Origin: Taxawa tesnikishii (nom. ined.)
Taxonomy: Eukaryota > Ascomycota > Dothideomycetes > Dothideales
Reading direction: 5' to 3'
DNA: 64,000 nucleotides
NCBI GenBank assembly: GCA_030247885.1
Contig: JAPDRO010000028.1
Span: forward strand, 1-64,000
The translations under genes and the position numbers were made by a program. Shown piece after piece: positions 35,201 to 46,354 of the stretch (its first letter is position 1; the number at the start of each line of letters is the position of its first letter). The notes beneath the pieces were generated by a model that saw nothing but the letters and a program-made list of their open reading frames with translations, was not told the origin of the DNA and searched no databases.

Positions 35201-35914
35201 GCTATATATTACGTATAAAATAAACGGAGATATATATTTACGTAAAGGTAAAGGCTCTTAAGGTTAATAGTATCCTTAGCGAGTAAAAAGGTACTAGTTT
35301 CTAGCCTTTAAACCCTATAATAGTACTTAATAAGTTACTTATAAAACTAACTATAATAAATATATAACCTCGTATACTTTTATAATAACCTAATTTAGAC
35401 CTTTTACTATTAAATAACTTTTTACTAAATAGTACTAAGTTACGTAAAGTAAATATAATACTTAAATTAGCGATTAAAGTTATATAGGACGTTTCTTCTT
35501 TAGTAAAGTACTATATAAAGTAAATAACTTACGCTTTTAAAGTAATATATAGTAAGAATGTTATATTACGTAAGTAGGTAAAAGAGTAGTAAGAGCTTCT
35601 TAATATATAAAAGACTCGAAAGAAGGGAAAGTAAGTCGTATTAAAGGGAAGGTTTATATTTAGTATATAAGAAGTACTTAAAATAATTAAAGTAACTAAA
35701 GCGGAGTTATTTACTAAAAACTACGCGGACAACTACGTAAGCGTCTAATCGAAGAAGCGCTAAAGGATAAGGAAGATAAAGTACTTAAAGATATATATAG
35801 CGACTTAGATTTTAACTATATTATTATTATAATATGTAAATAGTAGTTAAAGTTAAAAGAGTCGCGTCTTAGTAGTTTATTACTTTACTTAGTTTACTAC
35901 TCTATAGTTTATAT
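32220..35914 (+). mobile_element. Fot1/pogo-like transposon F6, interrupted by F7 inside its own left terminal repeat
   Basis: The left terminal repeat starts ACGTAAACTACGAGGTAGT at 32,220 and is broken after about 40 bp by a complete copy (F7). It resumes at 34,110 with TTAAAACGTAACTC, exactly the next part of the repeat. The right end is ...GTTTATAT at 35,914. TA flanks the element (32,218 and 35,915). Its own length without F7 is 1,847 bp. The plus-strand transposase remnants near 34,500-35,830 show the same blocks as F2. It is RIP-mutated. Confidence 0.85.
32262..34107 (+). mobile_element. Fot1/pogo-like transposon F7, nested in the terminal repeat of F6
   Basis: The copy is 1,846 bp, with ends ACGTAAACCGCGAGG and ...CGTAGTTTACGT, flanked by a TA duplicated at 32,260 and 34,108. 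It is the most recent layer of this branch of the nest. Plus-strand transposase remnants run from about 32,360 to 34,035. It is RIP-mutated and has no intact frame. Confidence 0.87.
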
Positions 35915-37597
35915 TACTATAACTATCTATAATTAATATCCTCTATATTATAAAGTTATTAAGCTATATTAAGGGTTTAAGAAATAATAATTAATTACTA
36001 GAAACTATAACTATTAAATATCTAGTTACTACTATTAGTTAAGAACTTTTAATCTAAAAGTATATAAGTAAGTACTTATATAGTATTAATATATTTAGCC
36101 TTAAAGATAATTAATAATAATATAATAACTTTAATAGCGCTTATATACTTAATTACTATTATTTACTCCTCTTAGTTTCTAATTTACTTTTAGCTTAATA
36201 TCTTATATATATTTATTAAAACTCTTAAGGACTAACTTATTTTAATAGTAAAGCTAAATTTATTTATATTTTAAACGTATTTTAAGGAATAATTATATTA
36301 TATAAATAGCTTTATTACTAACGTATTTTATAAGTAAGTTAGCTACTTAAGTAAGTTAACTACCTTACGAAACTAAAACGCCTACGTAGCAATATTACGT
36401 AATACTATAATACTTTATAGTAGTTTATAAAATAGTATATAATTATTTAGAAACGTCGCTATCTTTTATATCTTCTATTTCTACTTTATAAGTATAGGAG
36501 TTATACTTAATTTTACTATAATAACTATAACGCTACTTTACGCGTACTTTCTTTATAGCCTTCTTACCGTTATTACTACTACTACCCTCCTTAGTAGCGA
36601 CTAAATTAGCTACCTTACTTACTATTAAAGTCTCCTCTATTTATATATATTACCTTTTACGACTCTTACGCTTTATAGCCGCCTTAATTACGTCTTATAA
36701 ACGCGCTATTTCTTCGCGTATTAATACTATCTTATACGCTATTTACTAAGCGCTCTTAGTTAACTACTTAACTTACTTATTTAAAGAACTTACTAAAGAC
36801 CCTTAATGTTTTTATATACGATTTCGAATTAGCGTTAACTACGCCTTTATTTCGCTAGTATTACGTAGTATTTTCGCTTCTTATTTAACTATACTTAGTA
36901 TAAGTAGCGTTAGCGTATATAGCCTTATATTTAGCTTCGATAATATAGCTTCTAAGTTATATAAGACTAACTTAGCGCCTCGAAACTTTACGTAGATATT
37001 CTCTTATATAAACGCCTTCTTAAAAGCTACTTTAAAAGTAGTTAAAAAGGTTTCTCTTATAATATAGTAAACCTAACTACGTACTAAGGCTAAGATCTTA
37101 TTATTATATAAGTACTTTAGTAGTAAGTAGTAAATAACGTTAAGTAACTATAATAAGTATAAGGAGTATAAAGGTATATAAAGAGTTATAATATTATTCT
37201 CCTTATAATAATTTTAAAATTTAACTAAGTAGTAGCTCTTATAGTCGTTAATAATAAGTAGCTTATATACCCTAATAGTATAAGCCTTCGTATATATATT
37301 AAAGTACTTAAGCTACGCGAGCGCGAGCTTATTATTAGTTTAACTAATAAAGGAGACCTTAATAATTTAGTTATAAAGTAAATTATTAAACTAAGTTAAA
37401 ATAAGGACCTTACTTACGAAGATAATAAAGAGTAGGATAACGCGCCCTATAGCTTTAATACTTTATATTAAAGTAACTTACTCGCAATTACTAAGCTATA
37501 GTTTCTTTTATTTACTAAGTTTCTCTAAGCTTATAATAACTAGTTAAGACGATATCTTACTTATTAGAAAGTTAGATTTATTAAAATTATAAGTATT

Positions 37598-37764
37598 AAT
37601 TAAACTAAGTACTTAACTATAACCGAATATATAGTAAAACTAACTATAACTTATTAATTAATTAAGTTATTTATAATAGTAGCTAGGAGATAAAGAGATT
37701 CTCTACTTAGCTTAATAAGTTATATAACTATTTATCCGAACTAAGTAGCTATTATCTTATAATA
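37598..37764 (-). repeat. LTR of the Copia fossil (left copy)
   Basis: This 167-bp direct repeat matches 42,925-43,091 closely. The GTATT target duplication lies immediately to its left. Confidence 0.85.
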
Positions 37765-40700
37765 CTCCTCCTTAGTTAGATTAGTCCTCTTTAAATAGTC
37801 TAAGTTAACTAATAAACCTTTAGAAATACTAACCTTAAAGAGGCTTTATAAAGCTATTAGTAATTATCTCTTATATACTAATAAAGTTAATATTAATCCT
37901 CTTCCTCTTATATAAATCTTTAATATAGTAATAAGCTATATCGATATACTTTAATTTATTATAAGTATACGCATTTTAAATAAGAGAGAAAATAGCTTAG
38001 TTATTTCCTTTAAGTATAATAAGTAATCTAATAGTAAACTTTAGTTCCTCTTAAATTATTAGCTTAAAAGGGTTACTACTAATAAGGTACTAATAGCCTA
38101 TATTTCTTAAGAGTAGTATAAGCTATTATAATTACTTTAAGTAAGTATATATTACTATATATTTAGTATTTATAGTAGAAGTTACTACTAACTTTTACTT
38201 TTTACTTATTTAGCTAATTAGCCCTCCTTTAAGTATAAATATATTACTAAGGATAGAGATCTTATCTCGTTTATTTATTACATAGTTAAAGTTAAAAAGC
38301 TAGTTAAATATTAGTCTTAATATACTCTTAAAATAATTGCTAAGTTAGTATTTAATCTTAAGTACCTTAAGATTCCTTTAGCTACCTTAATATAGAACTC
38401 TACTAGATCTATAAGGTACTAGCTTAGTTTACTTAAGGCGAAGGTAATATTAAGTCTTATTAAAATACTAAGGTAAATTATCTTTCTAATTAAATACTAG
38501 TACTTTCTTTAGTTTACTCTTATATCTTAAAGTCTAGCTAGTCTTAGTATATTATAGCTATTTAATAGTACCTTTACTAAGTAAGCTTTATCTTTCTTTA
38601 TATTATATTTAGTAAAAATGTCTTTAATATAATAAGACTAGTTTATTTTAATTATTTTAGCTTCCCTATTCCTTATAATTTTTACTTTAAAAATAAAGTT
38701 AATTTCTCCTAGGTCCTTAATCTTAAAGATAAAAGTAAAAGCCTCTTTAAACTATAAGATATTATTAATATCCTTATACGCTACTTAGATATTATTTACG
38801 TAGATAAAGAGAAGTATCTTCCTTTTTAAGTAAATTAAAAGATACGAGTTTACTTTACTTTAAACGAAGCCTAACTTTTAAAGCTATAGTATATAGTTTT
38901 AGTTTTAGTTTCTTACTACTTACTTAAGACTATATAGACTCCTAAGAACTTTAAGTACTTAGCTAAGGGCGAGATTAATACTAAGTAGAAGTACTATATA
39001 AATCTCCTCCTTTAAGAATAACTTAGTAAAGGCATTATTAACGTCTACTTAATAGTACTTTAAATCCTCGATTATAATAATAGCTAGGAAGACTCTTAAG
39101 GTATTATACCTTAAGGTAAGAGTAAAAGTATATTTAAAATTAATACTATACTTCTAAGAGAATCCTCTTACTACTAGCTTAGCCTTTAGCTTATTTAAAG
39201 ATTTATTTAAGTTAAACTTAATATCGAAAACCTATTTACTTAATGTAATATTATACCCTTTTAGTAGGGTAGCTATTTTAAACGTTACGTTTACTTATAA
39301 AGTATCTAGTTCCTTCTTAATAGCTTCCTTCTAAAGTTCTCCCTAAATAGGGTTATAAATAGCTTTTAAATAAGTTTATAAAATTAGGATATTTATCTTA
39401 CTTTTTACTATAAAAGCGAACTCCTCCTCTACTTAATTAACCTTAGAAAGAGTAATAACTTAACTCTATCCTTCTTTTATAAGTAGAGTTATAAGAGCCT
39501 TAAAAATCTTAGTTAACTTATAGTTAATTTCTAACTTATCTTTATTAAGATTCCCTCTTATTTTCTTAAGTATTAGGATTTTAACGTAAGAAAAGACCTT
39601 CTTTAACAAAATTAAAGTAGAAATCTTAACGTAGGAAAATACGGTTTTTAACTAAGTTAAAATAATTATTTCTTACTCCTCTTATTATAGTTCTTTTAAT
39701 AGAGACTCTTCTTACTAGGTTATATAAGACTCCTCTTAATTTATAGTCTTAGGAAGTTCTTCCTACTATAATATATCCTTATAAATACTTAGTATAAACT
39801 CTATTAACTACCTCCTTAGTCTACTAATTAGCCTCCTTTAAGGTACTATATTTAGAGTAAATCTAACGAGTATATTAAACTTAATATTTCCTTCCTTTTT
39901 ATTCTTAAAGGACTTAATTACTCTACTTATAATTATCTTTCTTATATCTAGTACTTAGAGTTTCTATTACTTAGTAGTACCTTTAATATAGCTTATAAAG
40001 ACTTTAACTCTACTTTTATTTATTAGCTTATTTTATCTTAAAAATAAAGATAGGGATTTTAAGTTTATATAAGTAATAACTTTATAACCTTAGACTTTAA
40101 TATAGTCGATTAATAGGGTAATTTTAGTAAAAGCTTCCTTAGGACTAAGCTATCTACTATTAATAACTAGTTTATTAAATATAAGGTTTCTAAGGTAAAT
40201 ATTAGTTTATATTACTTTAAACTAAAACTCGTTTAATAGTTTTACGTCCTTAAGTATTACCCTTATATTAAACTCTATAGTCTAGTTACTTCTTTTAATA
40301 ACTCTATTTTATAAAGATATTTAAGTAATAGTAAACTATAGTTAGATTCCCTTTTATTTCTCTTACTTTTAAAAGACTTCCTTTAACTTAAAAGTATTAT
40401 TACTTTTAATAGCTTTAAGCTTAGCTTTACTTTAAAGTTTTACCTTCTTCTTTTATTACTAAAGGTAAGTAGGAGCTTTATCCCTAGTCCTTAGTCTATA
40501 GATTTAGGCTTTCTTTAAGTAGTTATTTATAATAAAAAGGAATATAATATACTCTTACTATAATAGTTCGAATAGTTTGTAAATATTTATATAAACTAAG
40601 TTAAGTACCTTTAACTTTCTTATTAAGAGAGGTCCCTTCTTATTCTTAATCTTAGTAAGCGCATAGATCTTATTTTAATAGCTTTTATTAATTTAAATTA

Positions 40701-42924
40701 GTTTAGTAAGTATTATAACTCTATATAAGTTACTAATCTTTTTAGCCTTAAGATAAATAAGCCTTTTATACTATAGTTAGTATCTTTACTTTTAGGCTAT
40801 ATCTTTTACTAGTACCTTTTCGGGACTATCTATTAGATCTTTATATAACTCTAAGAGCTATATAATATTTACCTTAGCTTTTATTAGCAAATCTTCGAGT
40901 ATATTAGCTAGCTAATTACTCGGCTCTTAAAGCTATATAAATTCTACCTATTAGTAGGTAATTTTATCTTATAAATTTAATAGAATAGAACCTTAATAAG
41001 TACTTAATATAGCTCGAAATATATATTAATTATTTAGCGAGGTAATCTTATTTATAATATAAATATTACCTTTATACCTTACCTTTACTACGATATTTCC
41101 TTATTTATCTTTTAAGTATATACTATCTTCGTCGAAGGTTTTATAAAGTCTACTCTTATATATTTTCCTTTTAGATAATAAGTTAGCTTTAAGATTAGAA
41201 ATATAGAGTATCTTTAATAAAAGAATCGAGTTCTTATTCTTATTTATTTTATCTCTACTATACCTTAGTAGTTTAAGAATAAAACTCCTCTTCTTATTAT
41301 AATCTTTCGTCTTAAGATATCTCGGAGTAGTCCCTTAAATAACTAGGGCTAGTTAGTTATATATAAACTTATATTAATATCGAAGGCTTAGTTTTAGTAA
41401 GGAACTTTACTTTTTACTTTCTTAGAGAGATAAGTAACTTCTTTAATAAGGTCTATAGACTCTTAATCTTAGCTTAATAAGTTTAACTCTATAGTTTAAA
41501 ATCTACTTAAGGTTAAAGTTTCCTTAACTTTAAAGGCTTTATACTTCCTCTTTTTTACTTTAAGCTTATTCTTTTTTACTTTAAGTTTATAACCTCCTTA
41601 TAGAGCTTATTAATTAAGTTTATTATATCGTTATTACTCCTCTCTAGCTTAACTTAAGACCTCTTTTATCTCCTTTTATCCTTTACTATAGTCCTTATAT
41701 CTTTAAGAGAGGAGTAGTTTTTAGCTAGTAGTTACTATTATAAAGATAATACTTAACTTAATTTAGTAACTAGAATTTCCTTTTATTAGACGTCTTTTAT
41801 TATTAATACCTTTTAATAAGAAGAGTAAATTAGTTAGCCTTAGCCTTAAGAGAAGCTTCTTTCTCTTAAAACTTAAGGATCGACTTCTTAATTAGTAGAT
41901 TTATTTAAGTATTAATAATATCCCTTACGATAGTATATTTATTTAATAAAGTTTAAAGTAACTATTAGAGTCTCTTACTTAGCTTCTTAATAGTTACTAT
42001 ATTTAGTTAAGTAGTAGCTACCCTCTTACTTAGCTTAACTAGTTAAGTCTATACTTTATTTATAATTGTCTCTAAGCTTATCTTATAGTTAATAAAATCC
42101 TATAGGTACTACTTTATTATTATTTAAAGTTTATTTAAGTATTTATTCCTTAGCTCCTTCTATTTAGTTATAACTATATTTAGGTCCTTAATTCGATCTT
42201 AGTTATCCTTACTAATATAGATAGTAATTTAGTATTTAGCTTTTATATTAACTTAAATATAAGATAAGAAGATAAGAAGTTATATAGTTATTATAAACTC
42301 TTCCCTTAAAGTTAAAGATAAGATTATCGTCTATATATCCTCCTTTTCTTTTAATTTATTTCTAATAATAAACTAGATATTTTCTCCTATTAACTACTTT
42401 CTTATAAGTATAAACTATCTCTCTAAATTCCCTCTTATAAGAATAGAAATAGGCTTTCTCTTACTAAAGAATTCGTTTATTAAGTTTATTATAGTTATTT
42501 ATATAAATTAAAATAGTATAGTAAAATCGAATTAGCGCGAAAGGAAAGGTAATAAGTTAGTAGACTTTAGTATCTATAGAAGTAGAGTAGGCTTTATAAT
42601 ACTTAGTAAGCTTATAGTAGTAAAGAACTTTACTTAGTATAACTAGTCTTACTACTTATTATAGCCCTTCTAATTACTATACCTTATAGTACTTAGTCTT
42701 ACTACCTTATAGCTCTTCTAAGTACTAGTATACTTCTATAGGTAGTCTTACTACTTTTAGTAGCCCTTTTATATATAGGAATTATATTAGTTTTACTACT
42801 TATAGTAGCCCTTTTAATATAGGTATTAATTATACTAGTCTTACTACTTATTATAGCTCTTTTAAGTATAAAATATACTATACTTAATTAAGCGGTAAGC
42901 TATTATAAACTCGGGCTTATAACT

Positions 42925-43091
42925 AGTTAAACTAAGTACTTAACTATAACCGAATATATAGTAGAACTAATTATAACTTATTAATTAATTAAGTTATTTA
43001 TAATAGTAGCTAGGAAATAAAGAGATTCCTTACTTAGCTTAATAAGTTATATAACTATCTATTCGAACTAGGCGGCTATTATCTTATAATA
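42925..43091 (-). repeat. LTR of the Copia fossil (right copy)
   Basis: This is the direct-repeat partner of 37,598-37,764, followed at once by GTATT. Confidence 0.85.
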
Positions 43092-44220
43092 GTATTCTTA
43101 TTTAAGATATTATACTTTACCTTTATTAATTAAATAAGCGTAAACTAAAGTTAAATAACTATTAAATCCTCGTAGGTAACTTACTAGTAATTATACGGAC
43201 GGCTCTATTATATTCGTAGCTTAAGCGTACGCTTAATAAAGTTATTAACTTAGTTCTTACTAATAGGCTTCCTATTACGCTTTCTTAGTAGTTTATTTAT
43301 TATATTTTATACGTTTCCCTTCGAGGGTAATACGCTATATAAACTCTCGTCTAATATACGCTATATTATTACCTCTTCTTTTAGTTTTATAAGGCGCTTC
43401 AATTTCGGCTTATAGTCGTATTAAGAGCGCTATTTAATACGTTAGTTTTATAGCGTTAATTAGAGTATAGTATATACTACTATAGCGCGTCTCTTACTTT
43501 AAATTTACTTAAATATAATATTAAAGATAATAAGGTATATATTTCCTTTAGTATAAGTATATTATACGTTACGTTATTAAGGTATTATGTAATGTTACTA
43601 CGTAAGTATTTTAGTTTCGTAAAGTAACTAACTTACTTAAGTAGCTAACTTACTTATAAAACACGTTATATTAAATTACCTTTTATAACTTTATAGCTTA
43701 TTATATTAAAGTATATACTATTAATCTAATATATTTAAATACTAAAAATCTTAAAATAGTAAATTTTAAAGTAATTAAGTTACTTCTTACTAATTAGTTA
43801 AAGTAATAATTATAAAGTCTTCGATAGTTATATACGTTTATGTTAGATTTCTTTAGCTATTTATACTATTAATATAAGTAAAGTAAGAAAGTTAATATAT
43901 ATAAAATATATAATTTATTAAACTAATACCTTTTCTTTAGTAACTAATAGGATCTACTCTATTTTATGCGCTATAAAGTGCGAAGTATATCTAGCTATAT
44001 AATTTTAAAGCGTTATACTTAGAACGTTAAACGTACTAGTAGCCTTACGGATTAATATATATTCCTTCTTTTTAGGGCCGAGATAGTATTCTAGATATTA
44101 GCTTTAGTATACGCTCGCTAGTTAGGCATAGAAGTATTTATAGTAAGTAATAGTAATGTTAGTAAATCGGAGGGTTACGTTTTAGTATTCTATTACCCCG
44201 CGGTTTACGTTACTTATATA

Positions 44221-46348
44221 GAAGTCTTCCTTACTATATATATAGACCTACTACGTGCAATAAATAAAGCTTACTAATTCTTCAATTTATTAATTAATTC
44301 TACTAGCTATATAGATTAGTACGGAATAAGATTTAAGCTACGTATTTCCAAATTAATCTTCAATTATCCTAATAAGTTTTATTCTAATAAGTACGCTAGT
44401 ATATAGATAGTTCTCCCTAACCTTAACTTAAGCTATTTTAGTGCCTTTAGAGTACTTAGAGGTTCCTCTATAACTATAGGCTTTATAGGTACCTATTACT
44501 TCCTTAGTCTTCTTCTTAGCCTCTTATTCTAAGCCTTTAGCTTTAACTTAGCTTATTTCTAAGCCTTTCTAGCTACTCTCTCTACCTCCTTTTAAGCCTT
44601 TTTAAAGCCTTAGAAGCCTTACGAGTAGCTTAAGCTATAGCTCTATCGTTACGCCTCTTTTAAGCCTCCTACTTCTTCCTAACCTTCTTAATAACTCTCT
44701 CTTAAGCCCTTTACTTTCTATTCTCTTTCTCTTACTTCTTCTCTTACTTCCTCTAGTCTTAAAGCTTAAGGGTAGCCCTTACCTTACTAGGGCTAAAAAG
44801 AATTACTCTAAAGCCCTTATTAGCTCTAAACTACTTAATTAACTTCTTACTACGCTTCCTCTTCTTCTTCTTATGCCTTAGAGCCTCTATTACTTGCTAC
44901 TTATTAAGCCTCTTAAGCGTGGCCTTTGCCCTACTCTTTTAGAGATTATTACTAAGCCTCTTAATGACTTTCTTAGTCTTCCTATCTACCGTCTTATTAA
45001 TAATTGCTCTTAGCTTCCTTATACTAGAAGGAGAGTCCTAGTAAGCAGAAGGGCTACTTGATGCCCCTCTGCTTAGCCCTCTTAGTGTTAGTTCTCTCTA
45101 GTTCCTTAGCTTAAGCTTATTAAGCACTAAAGCAGGGTCAAAGGGGAACAGGCTAGTCTTACTCTAGCTAGAAGCGATGTTCTTATCTATGAAGGCCTTA
45201 TGCCATGCTGGATAGAAGCACTTGAAGAAATCTCTCTTAGTCATCCTTGTCTAGCCTTCTAAGAGCCTAGTCTGCTATTCAAGCAGCTAGCTGTAATAGG
45301 TAGCCAGAGGAGCGAAGCAACTAACATCTAGAGGCTGCAGTCTATATGTAGAGTAAGGAGGATATACAGCAACAAGGATCTTATGCTGCTAAGCCCATTT
45401 AAGGAACTTTAGAGTCATATAAGATCTATAACTATTAACAAACAATAGCCTCCAATCTCTCCTTGCCTTGTCTTAGGTTTTCTTGTCAAACAAGTCTTCT
45501 AGCTACTTGAAACCGATCTCATTAGAAGTCTAGCCACTTAGTGAAGAGGTAAACTAAGCTTAGTGTTCATTGCAGTTGAAGTCTTAGACCTATGAGTCTT
45601 AGATAAAGCTAGAAGTACTGTCATAAATCAAGAGAGGGGTAAAGCTATTCTATCCGCACATATCGTGGCCATAACTATGATCCACTCTCTTGATCCATCT
45701 TAGCCAGCTCTAAGAAGCTTCTAAGATGCCTATAGGTCTCTTGGAAAAATTCGTTTAGCCTTGGTGATCCTTCTAAGAAGAAAGCCCTTCTCGTCCATGT
45801 TGTAGGTGTTCTTAGGCAGTATCCGGTACTCATCCATTTTCTTGCTAATGATGGAGAAATAGCGCTTAAAGGAAGCCACGGAGTCAGCTTAGTGCCTTTC
45901 TAGGTCCAGATTGTTGAGATATCGAGAGTCTAGCTTATCCTTGTGCCTCTCAACAAACCTTGAACACCAGTTATGCCTAGGAGCTCTTCCACCAAGCTGA
46001 GCGGCTATCTTAGCTACGATCGCTAGTGTAGGTGGAAGGCATCGATCACATAGCTATCTGATATGCAGCAAAAGCTGCTGTTCTTGTTGCTAGTTCAGGA
46101 ACCTGGAATCTTCAACGACTTGGCTCCTATTAGTGGTAATGCCCTTCCATCTTCTCTAGAGGGTCGATCTGACGAGTTTGTACTTTGCTGCTATAGCAGC
46201 TACATTCGGAGAGTTAGAGACACGTAACTCAGCAATTGCTTCATCCATATTCATTGTTTTGAGCAAGTTATCTTGAAATGAGCGTCAATTGTTGTTGCAT
46301 GAAACGCGTTGCACGCGGTGGGTCTGTGCACACGGTGGGGAAGACTTC
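44221..46348 (-). mobile_element. Pogo-like DNA transposon, family D, lightly RIP-mutated
   Basis: The element is 2,128 bp flanked by TA, with inverted ends (GAAGTCTTCC at the left, GGAAGACTTC at the right) that match for about 40 bp. The right end is GC-rich and the left AT-converted. On the minus strand, from ATG at about 46,254, the transposase is still readable. Landmarks are MDEAIAELRVSNSPNVAAIA (helix-turn-helix), YNMDEKGFLLRRITKA (first DDE Asp), HRLQPLDV-type and CFAPLATYYS blocks with DFFKCFYPAWHKAF, then a long Lys/Arg/Gln-rich tail. The interruptions I could follow are mostly TAG or TAA at positions where a Gln codon is expected, as C-to-T change at CpA would give. It ends 6 bp from the stop codon of the regulator gene. 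Confidence 0.87.
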
Positions 46349-46354
46349 TAAACA

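Larger units (their letters stand above)
37598..43091 (-). mobile_element. Fossil Copia-type LTR retrotransposon
   Basis: A 5.5-kb element lies between two 167-bp LTRs and is flanked by a 5-bp target duplication (GTATT at 37,593 and 43,092). Reading on the minus strand, gag would lie to the right. Integrase-like sequence sits near 39.8-41.3 kb and the reverse transcriptase signature region near 38.8 kb, so integrase precedes reverse transcriptase, which is the Copia (Pseudoviridae) order. It is clearly broken, with very many stops from RIP-type mutation. The two LTRs are still very similar, so the insertion is young relative to the mutation. It is the innermost layer of family C element 36,321-43,666. 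Confidence 0.82.
36321..43666 (-). mobile_element. Pogo-like DNA transposon, family C, interrupted by a Copia fossil
   Basis: The inverted ends are about 75 bp and very similar (ACGTATTTTATAAGTAAGTT at the left, its near-inverse with ACGTGTTTTA at the right). A TA lies on each side, and the host F5 resumes at once. Without the 5.5-kb Copia insertion the element is about 1,847 bp. The left part read on the minus strand gives a Lys/Asp/Ser-rich C-terminus, and 37,110-37,480 resembles the middle of family B in reverse. It is RIP-mutated. Confidence 0.8.
29331..44210 (-). mobile_element. Fot1/pogo-like transposon F5, outermost host of a 14.9-kb insertion nest
   Basis: The left end (ATGTAAATCGCGAGG, a mutated ACGTAAAC... 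repeat) and the right end (CGCGGTTTACGT followed by TA) belong to one copy. Subtracting element B, the small MITE, F6 with F7, and element C with its Copia leaves about 1.85 kb, the family size. The exposed segments are 29,331-29,802, 31,645-32,219 (with MITE), 35,915-36,320 and 43,667-44,210, and they line up in order with intact-length copy F3. The transposase would read on the minus strand. It is RIP-mutated throughout. Confidence 0.82.

Noticed and set aside
29331-44210. AT-rich block as a centromere or replication origin
   Set aside because: All of it is accounted for by nested transposons with terminal repeats. The AT richness comes from C-to-T type mutation.
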